From Cytophagaceae bacterium UBA6715 (GTDB lineage: Bacteria; Bacteroidota; Bacteroidia; Cytophagales; Spirosomataceae), in contig DKIP01000087.1 in NCBI GenBank assembly GCA_002454335.1, positions 1 through 11,652 of the forward strand: 11,652 bases of DNA, in the 5' to 3' direction. Positions 1-6,928 of the stretch are shown here, piece after piece. Each line of letters opens with the position of its first letter. Positions within the stretch are counted from its first letter, which is position 1. The notes below the pieces were generated by a model. It saw only the letters and a list, made by a program, of their open reading frames with translations. It had not been told where the DNA came from and did no database searches. A program made the position numbers and the translations under genes.

Positions 1-1002
1 GATGGCGTTTTTAATGAGCAAACCTTATTTGCTAACTATCCTGGAACGGGCATCCTGATGGATGGAGACTATTTATATGCCTCATCGAATAAAGGGGTAT
101 TCCGTTATGCACTAAATGCGAAAGGAGAGGTAGCCGATTTCAACAAACCTGAAACGATTGTAGATGGCTTACCAGATCACGGACGGGATAATGCGAAACC
201 CTTCGTCTTTGATCGTGACAAGAAACACATTTATGTGACCATAGGTTCGTGGAATGATCCTTGTCGGGTGCCTGGAACAGGTCAAGGAATGAACCCATGT
301 GCGATTTTAGATTCAGCCGGTGGGGTATGGCAATTTGATGCGAATAAATTGAATCAGCGTTTTCAAGATGGTTTGCGTTATGCGACGGGACTGAAAAATG
401 CGGTTGGGATTACATGGAACCCACAAACCAATAGTTTATTTGCGATGGCCCATGGTCGTGGGCAATTTCATGATTTTTATCCCCAATATTATACCCCGCA
501 GCAGTCGCAGGAATTACCCGCAGAGGCGATGTATGAATTCAAAAAGCCGGGTGATGATGCCGGTTGGCCCTATATCTATTATGACCAAATACAAAATAAG
601 AAAATTGTTGCTCCGGAATATGGAGGTGATGGAAAGAAAACGGGTGGTGAAAATGCGTTGAATCCTGTGGTCGCTTTTCCTGCACACTTGGGGCCGAATG
701 ACATCTTGTTTTACCAAGGAAATCAATTTCCTGCACACTATAAACATGGAGCCTTCATTGCTTTTCATGGCCAATCATCGGAGTTGAAGAAAGGCTATCT
801 GGTAGCTTTTGTTCCATTTAAAAACGGTAAGCCAAGTGGGAAGTGGGAGATATTTGCGGATAATTTTGCCGGTACGGATTTGGCAAAACCCACAGGACCA
901 ATTCAACACCGTCCTTGTGGATTGGCGGAAGGACCGGATGGTTCGTTGTATGTCAGCGATGATTTAGGGGGAAGTATCTATCGGATTCAAATTAAAAAAT
1001 AG
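1..1002 (+). CDS. PQQ-dependent sugar dehydrogenase (sorbosone dehydrogenase-like), C-terminal part
   Basis: The reading frame is open from base 1, so the 5' end lies outside the window. The ATG at 58 is internal: the frame upstream reads DGVFNEQTLFANYPGTGIL without a stop. The visible 333 residues form part of a six-bladed beta-propeller of the soluble glucose/sorbosone dehydrogenase type. Typical blade motifs are IYVTIGSWNDPC, GLKNAVGITWNP, the DDAGWPYIYYD stretch, and near the end HRPCGLAEGPDGSLYVSDD followed by GGSIYRI. Enzymes of this family oxidise sugars or aldoses with PQQ as cofactor, usually in the periplasm. The signal peptide, if any, is not visible. Two consecutive TAG codons end the frame. 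No clear terminator follows, and a tRNA gene with its own promoter lies 108 nt downstream. The family is confident; the substrate is not known, and many Bacteroidota homologues are uncharacterised. Confidence 0.88.
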   Translation, partial: DGVFNEQTLFANYPGTGILMDGDYLYASSNKGVFRYALNAKGEVADFNKPETIVDGLPDHGRDNAKPFVFDRDKKHIYVTIGSWNDPCRVPGTGQGMNPCAILDSAGGVWQFDANKLNQRFQDGLRYATGLKNAVGITWNPQTNSLFAMAHGRGQFHDFYPQYYTPQQSQELPAEAMYEFKKPGDDAGWPYIYYDQIQNKKIVAPEYGGDGKKTGGENALNPVVAFPAHLGPNDILFYQGNQFPAHYKHGAFIAFHGQSSELKKGYLVAFVPFKNGKPSGKWEIFADNFAGTDLAKPTGPIQHRPCGLAEGPDGSLYVSDDLGGSIYRIQIKK

Positions 1003-1061
1003 TAGCAAGTGCTTGTGAACGATACATTTAGCTTTTTGAGATATTTTTTTTCGATTGAATG

Positions 1062-1092
1062 TTTCGATTTTTAAAAACTATTTCTACCTTTG
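1062..1092 (+). promoter_or_regulatory. Bacteroidota-type promoter of tRNA-Arg
   Basis: A perfect -7 element TACCTTTG (consensus TAnnTTTG) lies at 1085-1092. It is preceded, after a 19-nt spacer, by TTTC at 1062-1065, a one-mismatch version of the -33 TTTG box. Transcription would start a few bases after 1092, giving a short 5' leader before the tRNA at 1111. Position and spacing fit the known sigma-ABfr type promoter of this phylum. Confidence 0.7.
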
Positions 1093-1110
1093 CAGTCCCG
1101 AAAGGGCAAT

Positions 1111-1184
1111 GGTTGCGTAGCTCAACTGGATAGAGCATCTCACTACGGATGAGAAGGTTTGGGGTTCGAATCCCTACGCGACCA
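1111..1184 (+). tRNA. tRNA-Arg (anticodon ACG)
   Basis: A full cloverleaf can be folded by eye. The acceptor stem GGTTGCG pairs with CGCGACC (one G-T wobble). The D arm is GCTC/GAGC. The anticodon stem TCTCA/TGAGA is perfect and encloses the loop CTACGGA, with anticodon ACG at 1145-1147. The variable loop is AGGTT. The T arm TGGGG/CCCTA (one G-T pair) encloses TTCGAAT. The discriminator base is A1184 and no CCA is encoded (CTG follows). A34 is expected to be deaminated to inosine by TadA, so that this tRNA reads CGU, CGC and CGA arginine codons. It is flanked by a promoter upstream and a hairpin terminator downstream and so looks like a single-tRNA unit. Confidence 0.97.
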
Positions 1185-1190
1185 CTGATT

Positions 1191-1220
1191 AAAGACCCGC
1201 ACGACGTGTGGGTCTTTTTT
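1191..1220 (+). terminator. Rho-independent terminator after tRNA-Arg
   Basis: A 12-bp stem (1191-1202 with 1206-1217, one G-T wobble) closes a 3-nt GAC loop. The 3' arm ends in a run of six T (1215-1220). It starts 6 nt after the tRNA end, as expected for tRNA termination. It also ends only 3 nt before the ATG of the next gene, so it forms part of that gene's apparent leader. Confidence 0.88.
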
Positions 1221-1223
1221 GCT

Positions 1224-3155
1224 ATGTGGATTTTTTTGTCATTAATTAAGGCCTTGAATTCAGTGTTACCATTTTTACGAGAGCCCATTCAAAAAGCATG
1301 GTATTATTGGCTTTTTGCATTCCTGCTCGTCTATCTTACGTTTCCTTTTCTTAGATTATTTGAAGAGCCAAGTATAGGCCTAGATCCTTCCTGGCAAATT
1401 GCACTTAGCATGTTACGCAATCAAGCAGGTGTGTGGGGAAAAGATTATATATTCAATTATGGACCTTTAGGATCCTATATTTACCGACTCCCTATTGAAG
1501 TGGAGGCGTGGAGGCAGTACCTCTATGATGCTTTTTTCTTTGGCAATTTATTGTATTTTTATGCCACTTGTTTTCCTAAAAATGCCAAATATTATCACTT
1601 TTTAATATTTTTAGCTTGCCACATCTTCTCATTTGAAATGATTGGGGAGACAACTGCTTTCCTTTGGATGTTTTTAGGCATGTATCACGGATTTGTTGCT
1701 TTAAAAGCGCAATCCAAATGGAAACATCTGATCTCCTTGTCCTTAGCGTTTACCTTACTAGGCATCATCTTTTTTACTAAATCAAATTACGGTATCATTG
1801 TTTGGCCATTCCTATTAGGACTCATTGTGGTCATGGTATTGGAAAAGCAAATACGGTGGTGGACAGGTTTACTTTATGTCTGTTTTATTGTGCTTGGATT
1901 GATTGTTTGGGCGGCATATTTACATACCAACTTGCTTTTGTATTGTACTTCAAGCCTTCATATAATCGCAACTTACAACGCCGGGATGTCGGTATACCCG
2001 GAAGCTTATGAAAAATTAACGGCGATTACTTATGCGATTTTTTCCTTGCAACTCCTTATATCGATTTACGTGGTTTATCGTACCTCTAAGCAATCTTGGC
2101 GAGCATATTTTTTAATTGCGACAGGATTGGGTATTTCATTCGTTTTATTGAAATACAGTTTTGTGCGGGCGGATTCAGGTCATTTTACAGCATACATCAA
2201 ATTGATGACGTATGTCTGTGTTTTGATTTATGTATTCTCGGAGCATAAGGTTCTCAAGCGGGTTTATCTAGGGTTCATGCCCTTGCTTTTCCTGCTCTAT
2301 GTGCTGATTTATGCGCCTTTGGTTGGATATACACAACTCGGAATTTGGCATGGAATCAAATATCGGCCATTAATTTTAACTTATTACTTAAAAGGAACGC
2401 GGGAAGTTGCCAAAGAGCGCCCGAAACTGCCAGCATCTTTTATCGCTAAAATTAAAAATCAGCCAGTAGATGTATTTCCCTTTGAAATTTCATCGATTTA
2501 TAATAGTCAGTTGAATTATGCACCACGGCCAACTTTACAATCTTATGTGGCTGCAGATCGATATTTAGATAGTTTAAATGAAGTGCATTTGGCATCAAAA
2601 AATGCGCCCCCATTTATCATCTATAGCTTGGAAAAGTCGAAGTTAAAATACCCATGGTCAGAAGAATTGTTAAGTCAAAAGGCTTTGTTTGAACATTATC
2701 GCATAGTGGATTCGAATGATTCCTTATTGTTGTTTAAGCGGCAGCACAATGCTCGTAAACTACGTTTGGTGTTTACCCGGCATTCCAAACATCGTATCGG
2801 GGATAAAATAACACTTGGCGATTTGCAATCTGGATATTTGCGTGAAACCACTTTCGAAACATCGTATAGTACCCTAGGGAATTTGGCCAATCTGCTGTTT
2901 CAGCCTCCCCAATTATTGGCAGAATTGTCTTCGGTAAATTCATGCGAAAAAGTACGAATCGCACCTAATTTATTGAAGAAGGGCTTTTGGTCAAATCAGT
3001 TAGTTTTAAATTTAGCCCAAGCTAAACAATTTTATCTTCAAGAAGTAGATTCATCAGCTAATTTAAAGTCTATAAAATTTCGTGATGCCTATTTTTTTTC
3101 AGGTGGTTTCAAGCCTGAAATTTTGGTGCGCCATCGGTATTACCGGATAGAATAA
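1224..3155 (+). CDS. multi-membrane GT-C-like glycosyltransferase family protein
   Basis: The 643-residue integral membrane protein has about 10-11 hydrophobic segments between residues ~27 and ~368, followed by a soluble C-terminal domain of about 270 residues. Conserved-looking marks are GLDPSW (52-57), with an acidic residue just after the first membrane segment where GT-C enzymes carry a catalytic Asp, FNYGPLGS (77-84), KSNYG (186-190), RADSGH (315-320) and a C-terminal block RPTLQSY...YLDSLNEVHL (435-455). I recognise this pattern from widespread but poorly characterised membrane proteins resembling polyprenyl-phosphate-sugar-dependent GT-C transferases; the activity is inferred. The frame is open further upstream (an ATG at 1149 lies within the tRNA), but tRNA and terminator sequence exclude those starts, leaving ATG 1224, which gives a plausible N-terminus. 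I see no separate promoter between the tRNA and this start. The two glycosyltransferases downstream support a glycan role. Confidence 0.72.
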   Translation: MWIFLSLIKALNSVLPFLREPIQKAWYYWLFAFLLVYLTFPFLRLFEEPSIGLDPSWQIALSMLRNQAGVWGKDYIFNYGPLGSYIYRLPIEVEAWRQYLYDAFFFGNLLYFYATCFPKNAKYYHFLIFLACHIFSFEMIGETTAFLWMFLGMYHGFVALKAQSKWKHLISLSLAFTLLGIIFFTKSNYGIIVWPFLLGLIVVMVLEKQIRWWTGLLYVCFIVLGLIVWAAYLHTNLLLYCTSSLHIIATYNAGMSVYPEAYEKLTAITYAIFSLQLLISIYVVYRTSKQSWRAYFLIATGLGISFVLLKYSFVRADSGHFTAYIKLMTYVCVLIYVFSEHKVLKRVYLGFMPLLFLLYVLIYAPLVGYTQLGIWHGIKYRPLILTYYLKGTREVAKERPKLPASFIAKIKNQPVDVFPFEISSIYNSQLNYAPRPTLQSYVAADRYLDSLNEVHLASKNAPPFIIYSLEKSKLKYPWSEELLSQKALFEHYRIVDSNDSLLLFKRQHNARKLRLVFTRHSKHRIGDKITLGDLQSGYLRETTFETSYSTLGNLANLLFQPPQLLAELSSVNSCEKVRIAPNLLKKGFWSNQLVLNLAQAKQFYLQEVDSSANLKSIKFRDAYFFSGGFKPEILVRHRYYRIE

Positions 3156-3165
3156 CTACAAATGC

Positions 3166-3196
3166 CTTGTGAATCCACGGGCTAATGGTAAATTTG
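3166..3196 (+). promoter_or_regulatory. candidate promoter for the GT2-GT4-alkB cluster
   Basis: A perfect -7 match TAAATTTG is at 3189-3196. TTG at 3167-3169 forms the -33 box, with a 19-nt spacer. Both lie in the 57-nt gap after the GT-C-like gene. The predicted start of transcription, near 3202, leaves only about 10 nt before the ATG at 3213. The motif is short and AT-rich, so chance matches occur, but spacing and position are right. Confidence 0.55.
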
Positions 3197-3212
3197 TTGA
3201 AATTCTAGGTGC

Positions 3213-4115
3213 ATGAACCAAATTACGGCAATCATTTTGACGTTTAATGAAGAGAAACATATTGCTCGCTGTATTAAAAGCCTGCAATCCGTTTGCTCAC
3301 GTATCTGCATCATTGATTCTTTCTCCACAGATCATACCATTCAAATTGCTCAAGATTTAGGGGCTGAAGTTTACTCGCATGTATGGGAAAATAATTACGC
3401 CAAGCAGCTAAATTGGGGTATTCAGGAGGCGAAAATTCAATCGGATTGGACGATGCGGATAGATGCGGATGAATATTTGACGGAAGAGTTGCAGCAAGAA
3501 ATTCAGCTCAAATTGGACGGACTTTCTTCTCATATTTCAGGAATCGAATTTACTCGAAAGGTATTGTTTAAAGGTAGGTGGATTCGTTTCGGAGGTTTTT
3601 ATCCGATTCATTTGTTGCGACTTTGGCGTACTGGATTAGGGGCCTGTGAACAACGTTTGATGGACGAACATATCGTGCTTTCTCAAGGGGAAACCATCCG
3701 ATTTACAGAACATGTCGTGGATGAAAATCTTAATTCGATTCACTGGTGGGTAACGAAACACAATAATTATGCTCGTCGAGAAGCTGCCGACGCACTAAAT
3801 CAAAAATATCAATTTTCTTATACAACGGATTTGTCTGCAGCAGGAAATAGTCAAGCACATACGAAAAGAACAGCCAAGAATAGTTTCTACAACCGAATGC
3901 CGCTGGGATTGCGAGCATTGGCATATTTTATTTTTCGCTTTATATTCCAATTGGGTTTTTTAGATCATCCGAAAGTCTGGGTGTTTCATTTTATGCAAGG
4001 GCTTTGGTATCGTTTACTTGTCGATGTAACTATTTATGAAGCTGAAAAATCTGCACAAGGAGATCCCATACGCCTGAAAAATATCATCACGACGGATTGG
4101 AAAATTGACTGTTAG
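3213..4115 (+). CDS. GT2 family glycosyltransferase (WaaE/KdtX-like)
   Basis: The 300-residue protein has a GT-A fold nucleotide-binding N-terminus: LTFNEE (9-14), IIDSFSTD (33-40) and the metal-binding DADE (84-87). The acceptor half carries RLMDEH (148-153), and WWVTKHNNYARREA (178-191) is a signature of the WaaE/KdtX-like branch, which adds sugars to lipopolysaccharide cores or related glycans. The C-terminus (about 235-275) is hydrophobic and aromatic (YFIFRFIFQLGFLDHPKVW), probably a membrane-associating segment. Length fits the family, whose members usually have 250-300 residues. The enzyme should act at the cytoplasmic face using a nucleotide sugar; donor and acceptor cannot be told. 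It is the first gene after a promoter candidate, and the next glycosyltransferase starts 1 nt after its stop codon, indicating coupled expression. Confidence 0.92.
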   Translation: MNQITAIILTFNEEKHIARCIKSLQSVCSRICIIDSFSTDHTIQIAQDLGAEVYSHVWENNYAKQLNWGIQEAKIQSDWTMRIDADEYLTEELQQEIQLKLDGLSSHISGIEFTRKVLFKGRWIRFGGFYPIHLLRLWRTGLGACEQRLMDEHIVLSQGETIRFTEHVVDENLNSIHWWVTKHNNYARREAADALNQKYQFSYTTDLSAAGNSQAHTKRTAKNSFYNRMPLGLRALAYFIFRFIFQLGFLDHPKVWVFHFMQGLWYRLLVDVTIYEAEKSAQGDPIRLKNIITTDWKIDC

Positions 4116-4116
4116 C

Positions 4117-5274
4117 ATGAATCAAAAAGAACATTTATTGCATTTGTGTTCCTATTCTTATGAATCAGGAGGGCCTGCAAGTGTTATTTTGAATCATTCC
4201 CGGTTTCAAGTTGAATCAGGAATGGATGTGACTATCGCGAGTTCCATGGATCGTGCTCATCATCCATATCCAACCGCACCGGGTGTCCAACTGGAAATAT
4301 TTAATCAGAGTGTTTTTTCTCGAATTCTCTCCGAATTCTCATGGTCATTGTTGTTTTGGTTCATTCGAAAACGTAATACTTTTCATTATGTGCACATCCA
4401 TGGACTTTGGTACTTTGGTGCGCTTTTACCTTTCTTAGTTCCCAATAAGGCGAAGAAAATAGTTACGGTTCATGGCTTTTTAGACCCTTATGCGTGGAGT
4501 CGTTCCGCATGGAAAAAAAAGTTGCTGTGGAATTTGATGCAAAAACGCTTTTTGCTTCAAGCTGATATGATTCATGTGATAAGTCGGGAAGAGGAACAGA
4601 TCCTCTTAAATTTATTCCCTGATTTGCGTTCTAAAATCGTATTTATTCCAAATGGAATTGTAGACCCCAAGTCACAGTCTCATGCAAAACCTTCGCCTGA
4701 ATTTGTTTTGCAGTTGGCAGAAATTAAAGCTAAGTCACCCTTTGTGTTTTTATTCTTGAGTCGGATCAATCGGAAAAAAGGGCTTGATATTTTGGTAGGA
4801 GCCTTTGATAAATTATCTCTTCAGCATGGAAAAGATGTTCATCTTATCATTGCTGGGCCTCAAGATGATTATTCGGATGCTTTAGCTGGTCAGCTGTCAA
4901 CTTACACCCATCAAAATATCGCGTTGTTTGATGTTGTTACCGGTGCGAATAAGGCCTACTTATTCGCCCAAATTGATGGGTTTATTTTGCCTAGTTATTC
5001 CGAAGGTTTCTCTATTGCGGCCTTGGAAGCGCTTGCTTATAGTAAACCCTGTATTTTGAGTACGCGTATCGGTTTTGCGACGGAATTACTCGCGGCGGAT
5101 GCGGCAATGATCTGTGAGCCAAAACAAGAAGATGTTTTTCAGGCCATGAAAACACTTGTTACAGACTTGAATTTGCAAAAACGCTTAGCTTTGAATGCCC
5201 GTTCCTTGTTTTTAGCTGATTATCAAATTGAGCGGGTAGCTTCTGATTTTATGATGGCAATAAAACAAGTTTAA
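4117..5274 (+). CDS. GT4 family glycosyltransferase
   Basis: The 385-residue protein is a GT-B fold retaining transferase. The N-terminal half has the glycine-rich loop SGGPASV (17-23), VHIHGLWYFG (92-101) and VTVHGFLDPYAW (117-127). The C-terminal donor domain has FIPNGI (176-181), the phosphate-binding segment SRINRKKGLDIL (215-226), LIIAGP (243-248) and the EX7E motif from E296 to E304 within YSEGFSIAALEALA. These are standard for GT4 enzymes of exopolysaccharide, O-antigen and glycolipid synthesis. An in-frame TTG at 4105 overlapping the upstream gene is possible, but ATG 4117, 1 nt after the preceding stop, is the natural start. The exact sugar transferred cannot be inferred. It probably forms one transcription unit with the GT2 gene before it and the AlkB-like gene after it. 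Confidence 0.93.
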   Translation: MNQKEHLLHLCSYSYESGGPASVILNHSRFQVESGMDVTIASSMDRAHHPYPTAPGVQLEIFNQSVFSRILSEFSWSLLFWFIRKRNTFHYVHIHGLWYFGALLPFLVPNKAKKIVTVHGFLDPYAWSRSAWKKKLLWNLMQKRFLLQADMIHVISREEEQILLNLFPDLRSKIVFIPNGIVDPKSQSHAKPSPEFVLQLAEIKAKSPFVFLFLSRINRKKGLDILVGAFDKLSLQHGKDVHLIIAGPQDDYSDALAGQLSTYTHQNIALFDVVTGANKAYLFAQIDGFILPSYSEGFSIAALEALAYSKPCILSTRIGFATELLAADAAMICEPKQEDVFQAMKTLVTDLNLQKRLALNARSLFLADYQIERVASDFMMAIKQV

Positions 5275-5306
5275 ATTGTTATTATTGAGGAAATTTTTGA
5301 TTAGCT

Positions 5307-6350
5307 ATGCGCATACTCAAGTATTTTCTCCCCTTTATATTATTTGCAGGCGCTTGGATTTCCTATCATTCTATCGGTATAGCTTGCTGGATTAGTATAC
5401 TTTTTAGTTTCCTATTTATTCCATTGGCAGAATTATTCTTACCAGCAGATGAAAGTAATTTGTCTGAATCGGATGAAATTGCTGCTAAAAATAATCCGTT
5501 CTACGATGGGGTGCTTTATGTTGCATTTGTCATGCATCTGGTTTGTCTTTATGCTTTTTTAGATCAAGTAGCTTCCGAAGCGATCACAACGCAGGACCGC
5601 TTGGGCCGCATCTTAACGGCAGGATTATTGGCCGGCATTTTTGGGATTAATTTGGCGCATGAATTAGGGCATCGTAGCATAAAGGTAGAACAAGGAATGT
5701 CTAAAATTTTACTCGCAACGAGTTTATATATGCATTTTTTTATTGAGCATAATCGAGGGCATCATACCCATGTGGGTACACCTGATGATCCGAGTACGGC
5801 GAAATACAGACAAAGCATATTTGCCTTTTATTTTCAAACGATTCCCGGTACTTACCTTAGCGCATGGCGAATCAACAATAAAATTTTAAAGAATCAACAA
5901 GCAGGTTTTTTCTCGATTCAAAATGAAATGTTACTTTTTCATCTTTTTCAGGGGCTTTTGCTTGTGGGAATTTATGGGATGTGGGGATTAGCTACTTTGG
6001 GCTATTTTTTAGTAGCGGCTTGCATCGGTATATTGCTTCTGGAGTCCGTGAACTACATTGAGCATTACGGATTAATGCGCGAATTGAATAAGTCAAATCG
6101 ATATGGGCGGGTTCAACCGGAACATTCTTGGAATAGTAATCATTTGCTTGGTCGCATACTTTTATTCGAATTGAGCCGTCATAGTGATCATCATTATTTA
6201 GCCTCCCGAAAATACCAGGTATTACGTCATCATGCAGGTGCCCCACAGATGCCTACGGGCTATCCAGGTATGTTGATTTTGGCCCTGATTCCTCCACTTT
6301 ATTTTGTGGTCATGGACCGACAAATGCGAAAATATGGTGTGTTAGAATGA
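5307..6350 (+). CDS. alkB: AlkB-type alkane 1-monooxygenase-like membrane hydroxylase
   Basis: The 347-residue polytopic membrane protein has all histidine motifs of the non-haem di-iron alkane hydroxylases: HELGHR (118-123), EHNRGHH (147-153), NYIEHYGL (249-256) and LSRHSDHH (289-296). TPDDPSTA (158-165) also matches the family. Known members hydroxylate the terminal methyl group of medium-chain alkanes or related acyl chains, taking electrons from rubredoxin and rubredoxin reductase. No rubredoxin gene or fused rubredoxin domain is visible in the window. Hydrophobic segments lie around 5-44, 65-88, 102-117, 208-250 and 320-336, consistent with about six membrane spans. It starts 32 nt after the GT4 gene with no convincing promoter between, so it is probably co-transcribed with the glycosyltransferases. 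That context makes a lipid or acyl-chain substrate as plausible as alkane degradation. The symbol denotes family, not proven substrate. Its 3' end overlaps the convergent gene by 9 bp. Confidence 0.9.
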   Translation: MRILKYFLPFILFAGAWISYHSIGIACWISILFSFLFIPLAELFLPADESNLSESDEIAAKNNPFYDGVLYVAFVMHLVCLYAFLDQVASEAITTQDRLGRILTAGLLAGIFGINLAHELGHRSIKVEQGMSKILLATSLYMHFFIEHNRGHHTHVGTPDDPSTAKYRQSIFAFYFQTIPGTYLSAWRINNKILKNQQAGFFSIQNEMLLFHLFQGLLLVGIYGMWGLATLGYFLVAACIGILLLESVNYIEHYGLMRELNKSNRYGRVQPEHSWNSNHLLGRILLFELSRHSDHHYLASRKYQVLRHHAGAPQMPTGYPGMLILALIPPLYFVVMDRQMRKYGVLE

Positions 6351-6779
6351 TCGAACAGCTTTTACAAAGCATTTAAAATCTTTGAAGTAAGAAGCTTGGA
6401 GACCTGTTTGAAGGTTGTGTGTCCAAGCATTTTGTTTATCTACTTCTGTTGACGTCCAATACCAAGAAGATTGGAAAATGCTTCCTCCACCTACTTTTTT
6501 AAGATTCAATTTGGGATGTATCAATTCAAATTCTTCTTTGGTAGGTAAACGCCAATCCGAAAATCCTCCTGTTTGTAAAGTATCACAAGCTTTTTGCGCT
6601 TCATTGTAATCTAGTTTACCCAAGTTTTCCACGGTCGCGATTAACCCGTGTCCATTTTTTTCGAAAATTACATAGCCCCCATTTTTAATCAATGGTAGCT
6701 TTTTGTTAGGGCTTTGAGCTGATGTGCTCAGGAAACAGAAAGAAAGGATACTGAATATGAATAAGTTACGAATTTTCAT
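6342..6779 (-). CDS. exported DUF1566 (Lcl C-terminal domain) protein
   Basis: The 145-residue protein starts with a signal peptide (MKIRNLFIFSILSFCFLSTSAQ) without a lipobox cysteine, so it is probably soluble and exported. The mature part is a single DUF1566 / Lcl_C domain: GGYVIFEKNGHGLIA (34-48), an AQKACDTL helix, GGFSDWRLPTKEEFELI (71-87), WYWTSTE (106-112) and the closing VKAVRSF (139-145). The domain is common in secreted and surface proteins of Bacteroidota and Proteobacteria; its biochemical role is mostly unknown, though the Legionella Lcl version is an adhesin domain. A longer in-frame start at 6809 exists, but a good -7 promoter box lies at 6807-6814, so transcripts would begin downstream of it, and the signal peptide fits the start at 6779. 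The gene runs against the AlkB-like gene, with stops overlapping, and diverges from the TPR operon. Confidence 0.85.
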   Translation of the reverse strand: MKIRNLFIFSILSFCFLSTSAQSPNKKLPLIKNGGYVIFEKNGHGLIATVENLGKLDYNEAQKACDTLQTGGFSDWRLPTKEEFELIHPKLNLKKVGGGSIFQSSWYWTSTEVDKQNAWTHNLQTGLQASYFKDFKCFVKAVRSF

Positions 6780-6806
6780 CGAATGTAGTTTGTTGGTAAT
6801 ATCTTT

Positions 6807-6837
6807 CAAAATTAGATAAAATATGTCTTAGAGGAAA
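6807..6837 (-). promoter_or_regulatory. candidate promoter of the DUF1566 gene
   Basis: Reading the minus strand, TTTC (6837-6834), a 19-nt spacer and a perfect -7 box TAATTTTG (6814-6807) are present. This is the same architecture as at the tRNA-Arg promoter. Transcription would start near 6800, giving a leader of about 20 nt before the ATG at 6779. It is the main argument for the shorter start codon. Confidence 0.6.
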
Positions 6838-6847
6838 TTAATTTGGA

Positions 6848-6878
6848 TTTTTATCGTTAGAAAGGAGAGATAAATTTG
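6848..6878 (+). promoter_or_regulatory. possible promoter of the TPR-barrel operon
   Basis: A perfect -7 match TAAATTTG lies at 6871-6878. Nineteen nt upstream there is only a weak TTTT (6848-6851) as -33 box; a better TTTG at 6842-6845 is 25 nt away, which is too far. The start would be near 6884 with a leader of about 45 nt. The surrounding intergenic sequence is very AT-rich, so this is the weakest of the promoter calls. Confidence 0.4.
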
Positions 6879-6928
6879 AAATAAAATTTGTATTATTGTA
6901 ATAACCCTAGATATACATCTGTTCGTAG

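Noticed and set aside
1111..1184. tRNA-Arg as an integration site of a genomic island
   Set aside because: I found no repeat of the tRNA 3' end elsewhere in the window, no integrase and no obvious change of base composition.
1149..1223. Extended N-terminus of the GT-C-like protein starting at ATG 1149
   Set aside because: This start lies in the anticodon arm of the tRNA-Arg gene and the extension would translate tRNA and terminator sequence; the first sensible start is 1224.
1028..1288. Minus-strand reading frame of 86 residues across the tRNA region
   Set aside because: It covers the antisense strand of the tRNA, its promoter and terminator and has no recognisable protein features.
4105..4116. 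TTG start at 4105 for the GT4 protein
   Set aside because: An ATG follows four codons later, 1 nt after the stop of the preceding gene; the extra residues add nothing to the family match. It cannot be fully excluded.
6358..6370. GCTTT-TAC-AAAGC hairpin near the convergent gene ends as a bidirectional terminator
   Set aside because: The stem is only 5 bp and AT-rich, lies inside the DUF1566 coding region and has no proper T-run.
6780..6809. Longer start at 6809 for the DUF1566 protein
   Set aside because: It would add ten residues before a normal signal peptide and would lie within the -7 box at 6807-6814, upstream of the expected transcript start.
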